Source of the DNA: Pandoraea faecigallinarum
GTDB lineage: Bacteria > Pseudomonadota > Gammaproteobacteria > Burkholderiales > Burkholderiaceae
Reading direction: 5' to 3'
DNA length: 64,000 nt
Assembly (NCBI RefSeq): GCF_001029105.3
Contig: NZ_CP011807.3
Coordinates: forward strand, 806,001-870,000
The notes under the pieces are model-generated. The model did not search any database. It was not told where the DNA came from and was given only the letters and a program-made list of their open reading frames with translations. The stretch's first letter is position 1. Every line of letters starts with the position of its first letter. The position numbers were made by a program, and so were the translations under genes. Of this stretch, positions 56,262 through 64,000 are shown in pieces.

Positions 56262-57419
56262 ATGAGCAAGTACCTGCCGTTCTCGCACGATAACCAGCTG
56301 GCGCTGCTCTATCTCGGTGAAAACTACTTCACCGCGCTCGTCGACGCCATCGACAACGCCACTCACGACGTGGCGCTCGAGACGTACATCTTCGAGGCGG
56401 ACGAGGCGGGAGAGAACGTGTCGGCAGCGCTGCGGCGCGCGGCCGAGCGCGGCGTCAAGGTGCGGGTCATCACGGACGGCGTAGGGACGAGCCGGCGTTT
56501 GCCGTACATCGAGGCATGGCACGGGAGCGGCGTAATGCATCGCGTCTACAACCCGCATCTGTTCGGCAAGTTCGGTTTCTCGCGCACGCATCGCAAGATT
56601 GCCGTCGTCGATCATGAGGTGGCATTTGTCGGCGGGATCAACATCATCGACGACTACAACGGTGGCGGCGGCCTGCGCATGGACGATCCCCGCTGGGACT
56701 TCGCGGTGCAATGCCGGGGGCCTGTCGTCGCCGAGATCGTGATGGCATTTCACATTCAGTGGCTGCGCCTCGCGCCTGGGTATCTGGGCACGCCGTTTCG
56801 CCACCGGAGGCGCGGCCAGCGCGCGCGGTTGCACGCGCCTTATGCCGGGCAGGCGGCGTTCGTCGCGCGGGACAATCTCCATAACCGTCGTGCGGTCGAA
56901 AAGGCGTATCTGATGGCGCTTGGACGGGCGCGGCACGAGGTCTGGCTCGCCAATCCATATTTCGTGCCCGGACGGCGGCTGCGACGCGCGCTCACGCAGG
57001 CGGCCCGGCGCGGGGTCGCGGTGCATCTGCTCATCGGTCGCAAGGAATTCCGCCTGCTCGATACGGCCGTGCCGTGGTTGTACGCCAAACTGCTCGACGC
57101 CGGGGTGCGCATCGGCGAGTACGACATGCGGCAACTGCACGGCAAGGTGGCTGTCGTCGACGATGTCTGGGCAACCGTCGGTTCGTCGAATCTCGATGCC
57201 TTGTCCCTTTTTCTGAACCACGAAGCGAATGTGGTCGTACTCGATGACCCCGTCGTCATCCAGTTGCGCGATCACATCCGGGCCGCCTTTGCGCAAGCGC
57301 GCCGGATCGACCCCGCCCGGTACGGCGAACGCTCGCGGTGGCGGCGCTTCCGGCAGTGGGCCGCTTACCGCCTGTATCGTCTCGTGATGAAGGTCCTCAC
57401 GCGCGGTACCTACGACTGA
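56262..57419 (+). CDS. clsB: Cardiolipin synthase B-like phospholipase D protein
   Basis: 385 aa. Two HKD motifs: HRKIAVVDHEVAFVGGINI (H110, K112, D117) and HGKVAVVDDVWATVGSSNLD (near residue 290). This two-HKD, no-transmembrane layout matches E. coli ClsB, which makes cardiolipin from phosphatidylglycerol at the inner membrane. The C-terminal basic tail may bind the membrane. The ATG at 56262 is in frame with a longer open frame that begins inside nudB; no good Shine-Dalgarno, so coupling to nudB is likely. Confidence 0.88.
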   Translation: MSKYLPFSHDNQLALLYLGENYFTALVDAIDNATHDVALETYIFEADEAGENVSAALRRAAERGVKVRVITDGVGTSRRLPYIEAWHGSGVMHRVYNPHLFGKFGFSRTHRKIAVVDHEVAFVGGINIIDDYNGGGGLRMDDPRWDFAVQCRGPVVAEIVMAFHIQWLRLAPGYLGTPFRHRRRGQRARLHAPYAGQAAFVARDNLHNRRAVEKAYLMALGRARHEVWLANPYFVPGRRLRRALTQAARRGVAVHLLIGRKEFRLLDTAVPWLYAKLLDAGVRIGEYDMRQLHGKVAVVDDVWATVGSSNLDALSLFLNHEANVVVLDDPVVIQLRDHIRAAFAQARRIDPARYGERSRWRRFRQWAAYRLYRLVMKVLTRGTYD

Positions 57420-57513
57420 GCGGCGTTCGGCCGACGGCTGGCCGCACGTCCGCACGCCCGTAAACCCTCGCCTCCCCCCAATACCGATTAGGTATTCCGG
57501 TCTAATAAATTCC

Positions 57514-57591
57514 TTGTTACCCCATGGACGTTTCTCAATAATAGGACGGCCGTTCGATTTTTTGGTTAGCATCGAAGAACGGATAACCAAA
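57514..57591 (+). promoter_or_regulatory. Promoter and TetR-type operator before the beta-oxidation operon
   Basis: TTGTTA (57514-57519), 17 bases, AATAAT (57537-57542) is a reasonable sigma-70 promoter in an AT-rich 186-base gap. Just after the expected start site, TTTGGTTA (57561-57568) and TAACCAAA (57584-57591) form a perfect 8-bp dyad with a 15-base spacer, ending 14 bases before the TetR ATG. This placement suits autorepression by the TetR protein. Confidence 0.6.
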
Positions 57592-57605
57592 GCGATGCGG
57601 AACAT

Positions 57606-58199
57606 ATGCGAAAGGGTGAACAGACACGTGCCGCGATCCTGAACGCCGCGCTGGAACTGGCGGGACGCGACGGGCTCGAGGGGCTGACGATCGGCTTGCT
57701 GGCCGATCGTATGCAAATGAGCAAAAGCGGCGTCTTCGCGCACTTCGGCTCGCGTGAGGATTTGCAGATCGAAGTGCTGAGGGAATACCACCGGCGGTTC
57801 GAGGAAGAAGTGTTTGCTCCGAGCATGGAAGCGCCGCGCGGCCTGCCGCGACTCAGAGCGCTGGTGGATCGCTGGATGGACAAGCGTATTCGCGAAGTCA
57901 CGACGGGCTGCATCTACATCAGCGGTGCCGTCGAGTACGACGACCGCGCGGCCAGTCCGGTGCGCGAAGCCTTGGTCAAGAGTGTGCGGTTGTGGCGCTC
58001 CGCCCTGCTGCGCGCGATCACGCAAGCGAAGGAGGAGGGGCATTTGCGTGCGGACACCGATCCGCGTCTGATGCTCTTCGAAATGTACAGCCTGACACTC
58101 GGCCTGCATCACGACGCGCGTTTCCTTCGGGAGCCCGGCGCCGTCGACATGACCCGGGTGGCACTGGAAAAACTGATTTCGTCTTATCAGCGCGGGTGA
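57606..58199 (+). CDS. TetR-family transcriptional regulator
   Basis: 197 aa. The N-terminal HTH (about 8-55) has LTIGLLADRMQMSKSGVFAHFGSREDLQ, here cited as its recognition segment MSKSGVFAHFGSRE; the C-terminal helical domain (about 80-190) binds an unknown ligand, plausibly acyl-CoA given the context. It lies 48 bases before the acyl-CoA dehydrogenase gene, so it probably controls this fatty-acid operon, like FadR/PsrA-type regulators of other proteobacteria. Confidence 0.88.
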   Translation: MRKGEQTRAAILNAALELAGRDGLEGLTIGLLADRMQMSKSGVFAHFGSREDLQIEVLREYHRRFEEEVFAPSMEAPRGLPRLRALVDRWMDKRIREVTTGCIYISGAVEYDDRAASPVREALVKSVRLWRSALLRAITQAKEEGHLRADTDPRLMLFEMYSLTLGLHHDARFLREPGAVDMTRVALEKLISSYQRG

Positions 58200-58247
58200 G
58201 GCACGAGCCGCCCGCGATTCGATTCGATTTGTTCGGAGGAGTAGGTC

Positions 58248-60035
58248 ATGGGACAGTACAACGCGCCGCTGCGCGACATGCAATTCGTCATGCACGAACT
58301 GCTGGGCGTGGAAAACGAATTGAAGGCGATGCCGAAGCACGCGGACATCGATGCCGACACCATCAATCAGGTGCTCGAAGAAGCCGGCAAGTTCTGTAGC
58401 GAAGTGGTGTTCCCGCTGAACCAGGTGGGCGACCGCGAAGGCTGCAAATACGAAGGCGACGGCGTCGTCACCACGCCCACGGGCTTCAAGGAAGCTTACC
58501 GGCAATACGTCGAAGCCGGCTGGCCCTCGCTGGCCTGCGATCCGGAATTCGGCGGCCAGGGCCTGCCGCAGGTCGTGAACAACGCCCTGTACGAAATGCT
58601 GAACTCGGCCAATCAGGCATGGACGATGTACCCCGGGCTGTCGCACGGCGCCTACGAGTGTCTGCATGCGCATGGCACCCCCGAACAACAAGCCACGTAT
58701 CTGCCGAAAATCGTCTCGGGCGAATGGACGGGCACGATGTGCCTGACCGAGCCGCATTGCGGCACCGACCTCGGCATGCTTCGCACGAAAGCCGAACCCA
58801 ACGGCGACGGCTCGTACGCCCTGTCCGGCACCAAGATATTCATTTCCGCGGGCGAGCATGACATGGCCGCCAACATCGTTCACCTCGTGCTGGCGCGCCT
58901 GCCGGATGCGCCGCCGGGAACCAAGGGCATCTCGCTGTTCGTCGTGCCGAAGTTCCTCCCGGACGCCAACGGCGCGCCCGGCGAGCGCAACGGTATCAAG
59001 TGCGGCTCGATCGAGCACAAGATGGGCATTCACGGCAATGCAACCTGCGTGATGAATCTCGATGGCGCGAAGGGCTGGCTCGTCGGTGAACCGAACAAGG
59101 GCCTGAACGCCATGTTCGTGATGATGAACGCCGCGCGTCAGGGCGTTGGCATGCAGGGCATGGGCCTGACGGAAGTGGCTTACCAGAACTCGCTGGTGTA
59201 CGCGAAGGAGCGTATCCAGATGCGCTCGCTCACCGGCCCGAAGGCACCTGACAAGCCGGCCGATCCGATCATCGTGCACCCGGACGTGCGTCGCATGTTG
59301 CTCACGCAAAAAGCCTACGTGGAAGGCGGTCGCGCATTCTCGTACTGGACTGCGCTGCACATCGACAAGGAACTGTCGCATGGCGACGAAGCCGAGCGTA
59401 AGGAGGCCGCCGATCTCGTCGCGCTGCTCACGCCGATCATCAAGGCTTTCCTGACGGACAACGCCTTCGAATGCACGAATCACGCCTTGCAGATCTATGG
59501 CGGGCACGGTTTCATCTCCGAATGGGGCATGGAGCAGTACGTGCGCGACGCGCGCATCAATATGATCTACGAAGGCACGAACTCGATTCAGGCGCTCGAC
59601 CTGCTCGGGCGCAAGGTGCTCGGTGACATGGGGGCCAAGCTCAAGAAGTTCGGCAAACTGGTGCAGGACTTCGTCGAAGCCGAAGGCACGAAGGAAGAGA
59701 TGCAGGAGTTCATCAACCCGCTCGCGGACATCGGTGACAAGGTCCAGAAGCTGACGATGGAAATCGGCATGAAGGCGATGGCCAATCCGGACGAAGTCGG
59801 TGCGGCGTGCGTGCCGTATCAGCGCGTGGTCGGCCATCTCGTGTTCGCCTACTTCTGGGCGCGCATGGCACGTATCGCGCTCGACAAGCAAGACAGCGGC
59901 GACAGGTTCTACGCGTCGAAGCTCGCCACGGCGCGCTTCTACTTCGCGAAGCTGCTGCCGGAGACCGCGTCGCAAATCCGTATGGCGCGTGCCGGTGCGA
60001 AGACGCTGATGGAAGTCGACGTCGACCTGTTCTGA
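58248..60035 (+). CDS. Acyl-CoA dehydrogenase, DmdC/FadE5-like long form
   Basis: 595 aa flavoprotein, first step of beta-oxidation. The acyl-CoA dehydrogenase core has GEWTGTMCLTEPHCGTDLG (FAD/substrate loop), LQIYGGHGFISEWGMEQY and DARINMIYEGTNSIQALDLL with the catalytic glutamate in YEGTNS. An extra helical C-terminal domain (about 465-595) distinguishes it from short-chain enzymes; the same layout occurs in DmdC, 3-methylmercaptopropionyl-CoA dehydrogenase. In this operon a long-chain acyl-CoA substrate is more likely. GGAGGA lies before the ATG. Confidence 0.9.
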   Translation: MGQYNAPLRDMQFVMHELLGVENELKAMPKHADIDADTINQVLEEAGKFCSEVVFPLNQVGDREGCKYEGDGVVTTPTGFKEAYRQYVEAGWPSLACDPEFGGQGLPQVVNNALYEMLNSANQAWTMYPGLSHGAYECLHAHGTPEQQATYLPKIVSGEWTGTMCLTEPHCGTDLGMLRTKAEPNGDGSYALSGTKIFISAGEHDMAANIVHLVLARLPDAPPGTKGISLFVVPKFLPDANGAPGERNGIKCGSIEHKMGIHGNATCVMNLDGAKGWLVGEPNKGLNAMFVMMNAARQGVGMQGMGLTEVAYQNSLVYAKERIQMRSLTGPKAPDKPADPIIVHPDVRRMLLTQKAYVEGGRAFSYWTALHIDKELSHGDEAERKEAADLVALLTPIIKAFLTDNAFECTNHALQIYGGHGFISEWGMEQYVRDARINMIYEGTNSIQALDLLGRKVLGDMGAKLKKFGKLVQDFVEAEGTKEEMQEFINPLADIGDKVQKLTMEIGMKAMANPDEVGAACVPYQRVVGHLVFAYFWARMARIALDKQDSGDRFYASKLATARFYFAKLLPETASQIRMARAGAKTLMEVDVDLF

Positions 60036-60052
60036 GAGCGGAGGAGATCATT

Positions 60053-62497
60053 GTGAGCCAAACCAACAAACCCCTGGTCGTACGCAAGGTCGCCGTGCTC
60101 GGCGCCGGCGTGATGGGCGCGCAGATCGCGGCGCATCTCGTCAATGCGAAAGTGCCCGTCGTGCTGTTCGATCTGCCGGCCAAGGAAGGCCCGAAGAACG
60201 GCATTGTCACGCGCGCCATCGACAGCCTGAAGAAGCTGAGCCCCGCGCCGTTCGCCGACAAGGCAGACGCACAATTCATCGAGGCTGCGAATTACGAGGA
60301 CGACCTCGAGAAACTCTCCGGCTGCGACATGGTGATCGAAGCGATCGCGGAGCGCATGGACTGGAAACACGACCTGTACAAGAAGGTCTCGCCGCATCTG
60401 GCCAAGCATGCGATTTTCGCGTCGAACACCTCGGGGCTGTCGATTACCGAACTCTCGGAAGGCTTCGATGCCGATCTGAAGTCGCGCTTTTGCGGGGTGC
60501 ACTTCTTCAATCCGCCGCGTTACATGCATCTGGTCGAGCTGATCCCGACCGCGGCGACCGAACCGGCCATTCTCGATCAACTCGAAATGTTCCTCACGTC
60601 CACGCTCGGCAAGGGTGTCGTGCGTGCGAAGGACACGCCGAATTTCATCGCCAACCGGGTGGGCGTCTTCTCGATTCTGGCGGTGTTCGCCGAGGCGCAG
60701 AAGTACGGCATTCCGTTTGACGTCGTCGACGACCTGACAGGTAGCAAGCTCGGCCGCGCGAAGTCGGCCACGTTCCGCACGGCCGACGTGGTCGGTCTGG
60801 ACACGATGGCGCACGTCATCAAGACGATGCAGGACGGCCTGAAGGACGATCCGTTCGCCGCGACGTATGCCACGCCGCCCGTTCTCAAGGCGCTGGTGGA
60901 GAAGGGCGCGCTGGGTCAGAAGACGGGGGCGGGCTTCTACAAGAAGGAAGGCAAGGTCATCAAGGTGCTCGATCCGAACTCGGGCGAGTACGTCGAATCG
61001 GGCAGGAAGGCCGACGAAATGGTCGTGCGTATTCTGAAGAAGGCGCCCGCCGAGCGTCTGCGCCTGCTGCGCGAATCGACCAATCCGCAGGCGCAGTTCC
61101 TGTGGGCCGTGTTCCGCGACGTCTTCCATTACATCGGTGTCTATCTGGAGCAGATCGCCGACAACGCCCGCGAAGTCGACTTCGCGATCCGTTGGGGCTT
61201 CGGCTGGACGACCGGGCCGTTCGAAGACTGGCAGGCTGCCGGCTGGAAGGACATCGCGCAGTGGGTGCAGGAAGACATCGACGCCGGCAAGGCATTGTCG
61301 GGTGTGCCGCTGCCCAAGTGGGTCACGAGCGGTAAGGTCGCGGAGGCCGGTGGCGTTCATACGGCGCAAGGCTCGTACAACCCGGCCACGGACGCGTTCG
61401 TGCCGCGCAGCACGCTGGCCGTGTATCAGCGTCAGGTGTTCCCGGCCTCGCTCGTGGGCGACGCCAGCGCCGATCCGCGCAAGTTCGGCAAGACCATCGA
61501 AGAGAACGATGCCGTGCGTTTGTGGGTCGACGAGACCCCGGGGCAGGACGACGTGCTGATCGTGTCGTTCAAGACGAAGATGAATACCATCGGGCCGGAC
61601 GTCATCGACGGCCTGACCCGCGCCATCGACCTGGCCGAACAGCAGTATCGCGGCGTGGTCGTGTGGCAGCCGACGTCGCTCAAGCTCGGCGCCCCGGGCG
61701 GCCCGTTCTCGGCCGGTGCCGATCTGGAGGCGGCCATGCCCGCGTTCATGATGGGCGGCGCCAAGGGGATCGAGCCGTTCATCAAGAAGTTCCAGGACGG
61801 CATGATGCGCGTGAAGTATGCGCAGGTGCCGGTCGTGTCCGCAGTGTCCGGCATTGCGCTGGGCGGCGGCTGCGAACTGCTGTTGCATAGCGCCAAGCGG
61901 GTGGCGGCGCTCGAGAGCTACATCGGTCTCGTGGAAGTCGGCGTCGGCCTCGTGCCGGGCGGCGGCGGCCTGAAGGAAGCGGCGATTCGCGCCGCCGAAG
62001 CGGCCACCGCCGCCGGCAGCGTGCAGTACCTCCAGTTCGTGACGAAGTCGTTCACCAACGCCGCGATGGCGAAGGTTTCCGGCTCGGCGCTCGACGCCCG
62101 CGACATGGGCTACCTCAAGGCGTCGGACACCATCGTCTACAACGTGCACGAGTTGCTGTCGGTCGCCCGTAACGAAGCGCGTGCGCTGTCGCTGGCCGGT
62201 TACCGTCCGCCGCTCAAACCCGCGGGCATTCCGGTCGCGGGCCGCTCTGGCGTGTCGACCATCAAGGCTTCGCTTGTGAACATGCGCGACGGCAACTTCA
62301 TCTCGGCCCACGATTTCCTGATCGCCTCGCGCATCGCCGAAGCCGTGTGCGGCGGTGACGTGGAGGCGGGCAGCCTTGTGAACGAAGAGTGGCTGCTGGC
62401 GCTCGAGCGCCGCGCCTTCATCGAACTGCTGGGCACGTCGAAGACCCAGGAACGCATCATGGGCATGCTGCAAACCGGCAAGCCGGTGCGCAACTAA
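60053..62497 (+). CDS. fadN: 3-hydroxyacyl-CoA dehydrogenase / enoyl-CoA hydratase, FadN-type
   Basis: 814 aa bifunctional enzyme. The dehydrogenase half comes first: VAVLGAGVMGAQIAAHLVN (NAD-binding, about 14-32), AIFASNTSGLSITEL and a C-terminal 3HCDH domain; the hydratase/crotonase half comes last, with FSAGADLEAAMPAF and VSGIALGGGCELLLHSAK forming the oxyanion hole (about 555-625). This order is the reverse of E. coli FadB and matches Bacillus FadN. The start is GTG 60053 after GGAGGAG. It is 17 bases after the dehydrogenase gene and 17 before the thiolase. Confidence 0.9.
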   Translation: MSQTNKPLVVRKVAVLGAGVMGAQIAAHLVNAKVPVVLFDLPAKEGPKNGIVTRAIDSLKKLSPAPFADKADAQFIEAANYEDDLEKLSGCDMVIEAIAERMDWKHDLYKKVSPHLAKHAIFASNTSGLSITELSEGFDADLKSRFCGVHFFNPPRYMHLVELIPTAATEPAILDQLEMFLTSTLGKGVVRAKDTPNFIANRVGVFSILAVFAEAQKYGIPFDVVDDLTGSKLGRAKSATFRTADVVGLDTMAHVIKTMQDGLKDDPFAATYATPPVLKALVEKGALGQKTGAGFYKKEGKVIKVLDPNSGEYVESGRKADEMVVRILKKAPAERLRLLRESTNPQAQFLWAVFRDVFHYIGVYLEQIADNAREVDFAIRWGFGWTTGPFEDWQAAGWKDIAQWVQEDIDAGKALSGVPLPKWVTSGKVAEAGGVHTAQGSYNPATDAFVPRSTLAVYQRQVFPASLVGDASADPRKFGKTIEENDAVRLWVDETPGQDDVLIVSFKTKMNTIGPDVIDGLTRAIDLAEQQYRGVVVWQPTSLKLGAPGGPFSAGADLEAAMPAFMMGGAKGIEPFIKKFQDGMMRVKYAQVPVVSAVSGIALGGGCELLLHSAKRVAALESYIGLVEVGVGLVPGGGGLKEAAIRAAEAATAAGSVQYLQFVTKSFTNAAMAKVSGSALDARDMGYLKASDTIVYNVHELLSVARNEARALSLAGYRPPLKPAGIPVAGRSGVSTIKASLVNMRDGNFISAHDFLIASRIAEAVCGGDVEAGSLVNEEWLLALERRAFIELLGTSKTQERIMGMLQTGKPVRN

Positions 62498-62514
62498 GCC
62501 GATCGGAGACTGAC

Positions 62515-63714
62515 ATGAGCAAACAACTGCAAGACGCCTATATCGTTGCCGCCACGCGTGCCCCGATCGGCAAGGCGCCCAAGGGCAGCTACAAGAACAC
62601 CCGGCCGGACGATCTGCTCGCGACCATCCTCAGGAGCACGCTGTCGCAGGTGCCCGATTTCGATCCGAAGGTCATCGAAGACGCGATCATCGGCTGCGCC
62701 ATTCCCGAAGCCCAGCAGGGCCTGAACGTCGCTCGTATCGGCGCGCTGCTCTCCGGTTTGCCGAACACGGTGGGCGGTGTGACCGTCAACCGCTTCTGCG
62801 CGTCGGGGCTGACGGCGCTCGCGATGGCCGCCGACCGCATTCGTGTGGGCGAAGCCGATGCGATGATCGCCGGCGGTATCGAGAGCATGAGCATGGTGCC
62901 GATGATGGGCAACACGCCGTCGCTCTCGCCGTCGATCTTCGAGCGGGACGAGAACGTGGGCATTGCCTACGGCATGGGGCTGACCGCCGAGAAGGTCGCG
63001 CAGCAGTGGGGCGTGAGCCGCGAAGCGCAGGATGCCTTTGCGCTGGCTTCGCACCAGAAGGCCATCAAGGCTCAGCAAGCCGGTGAGTTCACGAACGAGA
63101 TCACGCCCATCGAGGTCGTCGAGCGCTTCCCGGATCTGGCGACGGGCGAAGTGTCGGTCAAGACGCGCACGCTCTCGCTCGACGAAGGCCCGCGTCCCGA
63201 CACGTCGATCGAAGGGCTGGCAAAGTTGCGCCCGGTGTTCGCCAACAAGGGATCGGTCACGGCGGGCAACAGCTCGCAGACGTCGGATGGCGCGGGTGCG
63301 CTGCTTGTCGTCAGTGAAAAGGTCCTCAAGCAGTTCAATCTCACCCCGCTCGCCCGTTTCGTGTCGTTTGCCGTGCGCGGTGTGCCGCCCGAGATCATGG
63401 GTATCGGTCCGAAGGAAGCGATTCCGGCGGCGTTGCGCGCTGCGGGCCTGAGCCAGCAGGACATGGACTGGATCGAACTGAACGAGGCGTTCGCGGCGCA
63501 GGCGCTCGCCGTCATCAAGGATCTCGATCTGGATACCAGCAAGGTCAACCCGATGGGCGGCGCGATAGCGCTGGGCCACCCGCTGGGCGCCACCGGTGCG
63601 ATCCGCGCCGCCACCGTGGTGCATGCGCTGCGCCGTCACAACCTGAAGTACGGCATGGTGACGATGTGCGTGGGCACCGGCATGGGGGCGGCAGGCATTA
63701 TCGAGCGCATGTAA
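62515..63714 (+). CDS. fadA: Acetyl-CoA acyltransferase (3-ketoacyl-CoA thiolase)
   Basis: 399 aa thiolase, last step of beta-oxidation. The acyl-enzyme cysteine is C95 in VNRFCASGLTALAMAA; ELNEAFAAQALAVI, GGAIALGHPLGATGA (catalytic His) and VTMCVGTGMGAAGI (second Cys) complete the site. Length is normal. It follows fadN by 17 bases with a CGGAGAC site and is the natural partner subunit of that enzyme. Confidence 0.94.
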   Translation: MSKQLQDAYIVAATRAPIGKAPKGSYKNTRPDDLLATILRSTLSQVPDFDPKVIEDAIIGCAIPEAQQGLNVARIGALLSGLPNTVGGVTVNRFCASGLTALAMAADRIRVGEADAMIAGGIESMSMVPMMGNTPSLSPSIFERDENVGIAYGMGLTAEKVAQQWGVSREAQDAFALASHQKAIKAQQAGEFTNEITPIEVVERFPDLATGEVSVKTRTLSLDEGPRPDTSIEGLAKLRPVFANKGSVTAGNSSQTSDGAGALLVVSEKVLKQFNLTPLARFVSFAVRGVPPEIMGIGPKEAIPAALRAAGLSQQDMDWIELNEAFAAQALAVIKDLDLDTSKVNPMGGAIALGHPLGATGAIRAATVVHALRRHNLKYGMVTMCVGTGMGAAGIIERM

Positions 63715-63811
63715 CTGGGCGGCCGCCTGCGCGCGGGGCTCGCGTCCGGGCGAATTTCGCGCGGACGCGGCGAACGTGAGCAGGCGAGCGGATCGCGAGG
63801 AGACACAAACG

Positions 63812-64000
63812 ATGGAAGACGTATTGGTGCAGCGTCAGGGAGCGGTACAGGTGCTGACGTTCAACCGCGCTCATAAGAAGAACGCGATCACGGCAGACAT
63901 GTATCAGGCGCTTGCCGACGGCATTGCGCAAGCCGAGGACGATGCGTCGTTGCGCGTGATTCTGATTCAGGGGCAACCCGATGTCTTCTCGGCCGGCAAC
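63812..64000 (+). CDS. Enoyl-CoA hydratase/isomerase family protein (5' part only)
   Basis: 63 codons are visible before the window ends. VLTFNRAHKKNAITADMYQA and DVFSAGN are the crotonase N-terminal half, the latter the start of the first oxyanion-hole loop. The ATG at 63812 follows GAGGAGAC and lies 97 bases after the thiolase, so it is probably the next gene of the beta-oxidation operon. Whether it is a hydratase or a double-bond isomerase cannot be decided from this part. Confidence 0.85.
   Translation, partial: MEDVLVQRQGAVQVLTFNRAHKKNAITADMYQALADGIAQAEDDASLRVILIQGQPDVFSAGN

Noticed and set aside
56253..59975. 1240-codon minus-strand frame across clsB, the TetR gene and the acyl-CoA dehydrogenase
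   Set aside because: It runs through three well-supported plus-strand genes and their spacers, lacks any domain signature and has shadow-type composition.
59939..62473. 844-codon minus-strand frame opposite fadN
   Set aside because: Antisense shadow; all crotonase and dehydrogenase motifs are on the plus strand.
1..64000. Mobile elements, CRISPR arrays, tRNA and rRNA genes
   Set aside because: I looked for transposase motifs, terminal repeats, regularly spaced repeats and tRNA-like cloverleaf signatures and saw none convincing. A tRNA scan would be needed to exclude small RNA genes fully.

Overview
The window is GC-rich, densely coded chromosomal DNA of a Gram-negative betaproteobacterium. 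Gene content and order (ubiE / Tim44-like / ubiJ / ubiB; fmdB / DUF502 / aspS / nudB / clsB; ilvA / 5'-nucleotidase / queF) fit Burkholderiaceae, and my best guess is Pandoraea. The genus is an inference from gene order and protein resemblance, not from a database search. I see no rRNA, tRNA, CRISPR array, insertion sequence or prophage. Both window edges cut genes (tauC on the left, an enoyl-CoA hydratase on the right).

Layout. 1-4458: a taurine ABC importer (tauABC, minus strand) with a divergent MocR/TauR-type regulator; two spaced CTGG-type direct repeats lie between them. 4484-8252: glutathione S-transferase, YddG-type exporter, an unrecognised membrane protein and an orphan FixJ-type response regulator. 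8253-10745: an AT-rich leader with two mutually exclusive hairpins, then a secreted alkyl sulfatase. 10944-16807: dkgB with a divergent LysR gene, a GNAT/azoreductase pair, a class V aminotransferase and lysP. 17131-22522: a cobalamin riboswitch, an unannotated 33-codon ORF, and a TonB receptor / ABC ATPase / binding protein / permease operon, most likely for corrinoid uptake. 22684-24790: a DHA2 drug exporter with MarR, behind a palindromic operator. 24836-29072: a D-amino-acid salvage module (D-amino acid deaminase, RpiR regulator, N-acyl-D-amino-acid deacylase, RidA). 29300-30287: a small two-TM protein and an SycD/LcrH-type secretion chaperone with no type III secretion apparatus in view. 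30347-38073: queF, 5'-nucleotidase, ilvA, mocA, yqaA, and an isoquinoline 1-oxidoreductase-like molybdenum hydroxylase pair. 38650-44905: a giant FAD/Fe-S D-2-hydroxyacid dehydrogenase-like protein, a Na+/H+ antiporter and a HIT protein. 45060-50546: the ubiquinone block (DUF971, ubiE, Tim44-like, ubiJ, ubiB) and a TPMT-type methyltransferase. 50929-57419: SSF symporter, fmdB, DUF502, aspS, nudB, clsB. 57606-64000: a TetR-controlled fatty-acid beta-oxidation operon (FadE-type dehydrogenase, FadN-type bifunctional enzyme, thiolase, enoyl-CoA hydratase).

The most interesting non-textbook observation is the riboswitch region. Its aptamer loop (17165-17170) is perfectly complementary to the loop of a downstream hairpin (17237-17242), whose extended stem can mask the Shine-Dalgarno sequence of the 33-codon ORF rather than that of the TonB receptor gene. 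The chaperone pair without an injectisome and the compact D-amino-acid cluster also deserve a second look. Most of the rest is ordinary core and catabolic metabolism. All start codons were chosen by Shine-Dalgarno spacing and family N-termini; several differ from the longest open frame.
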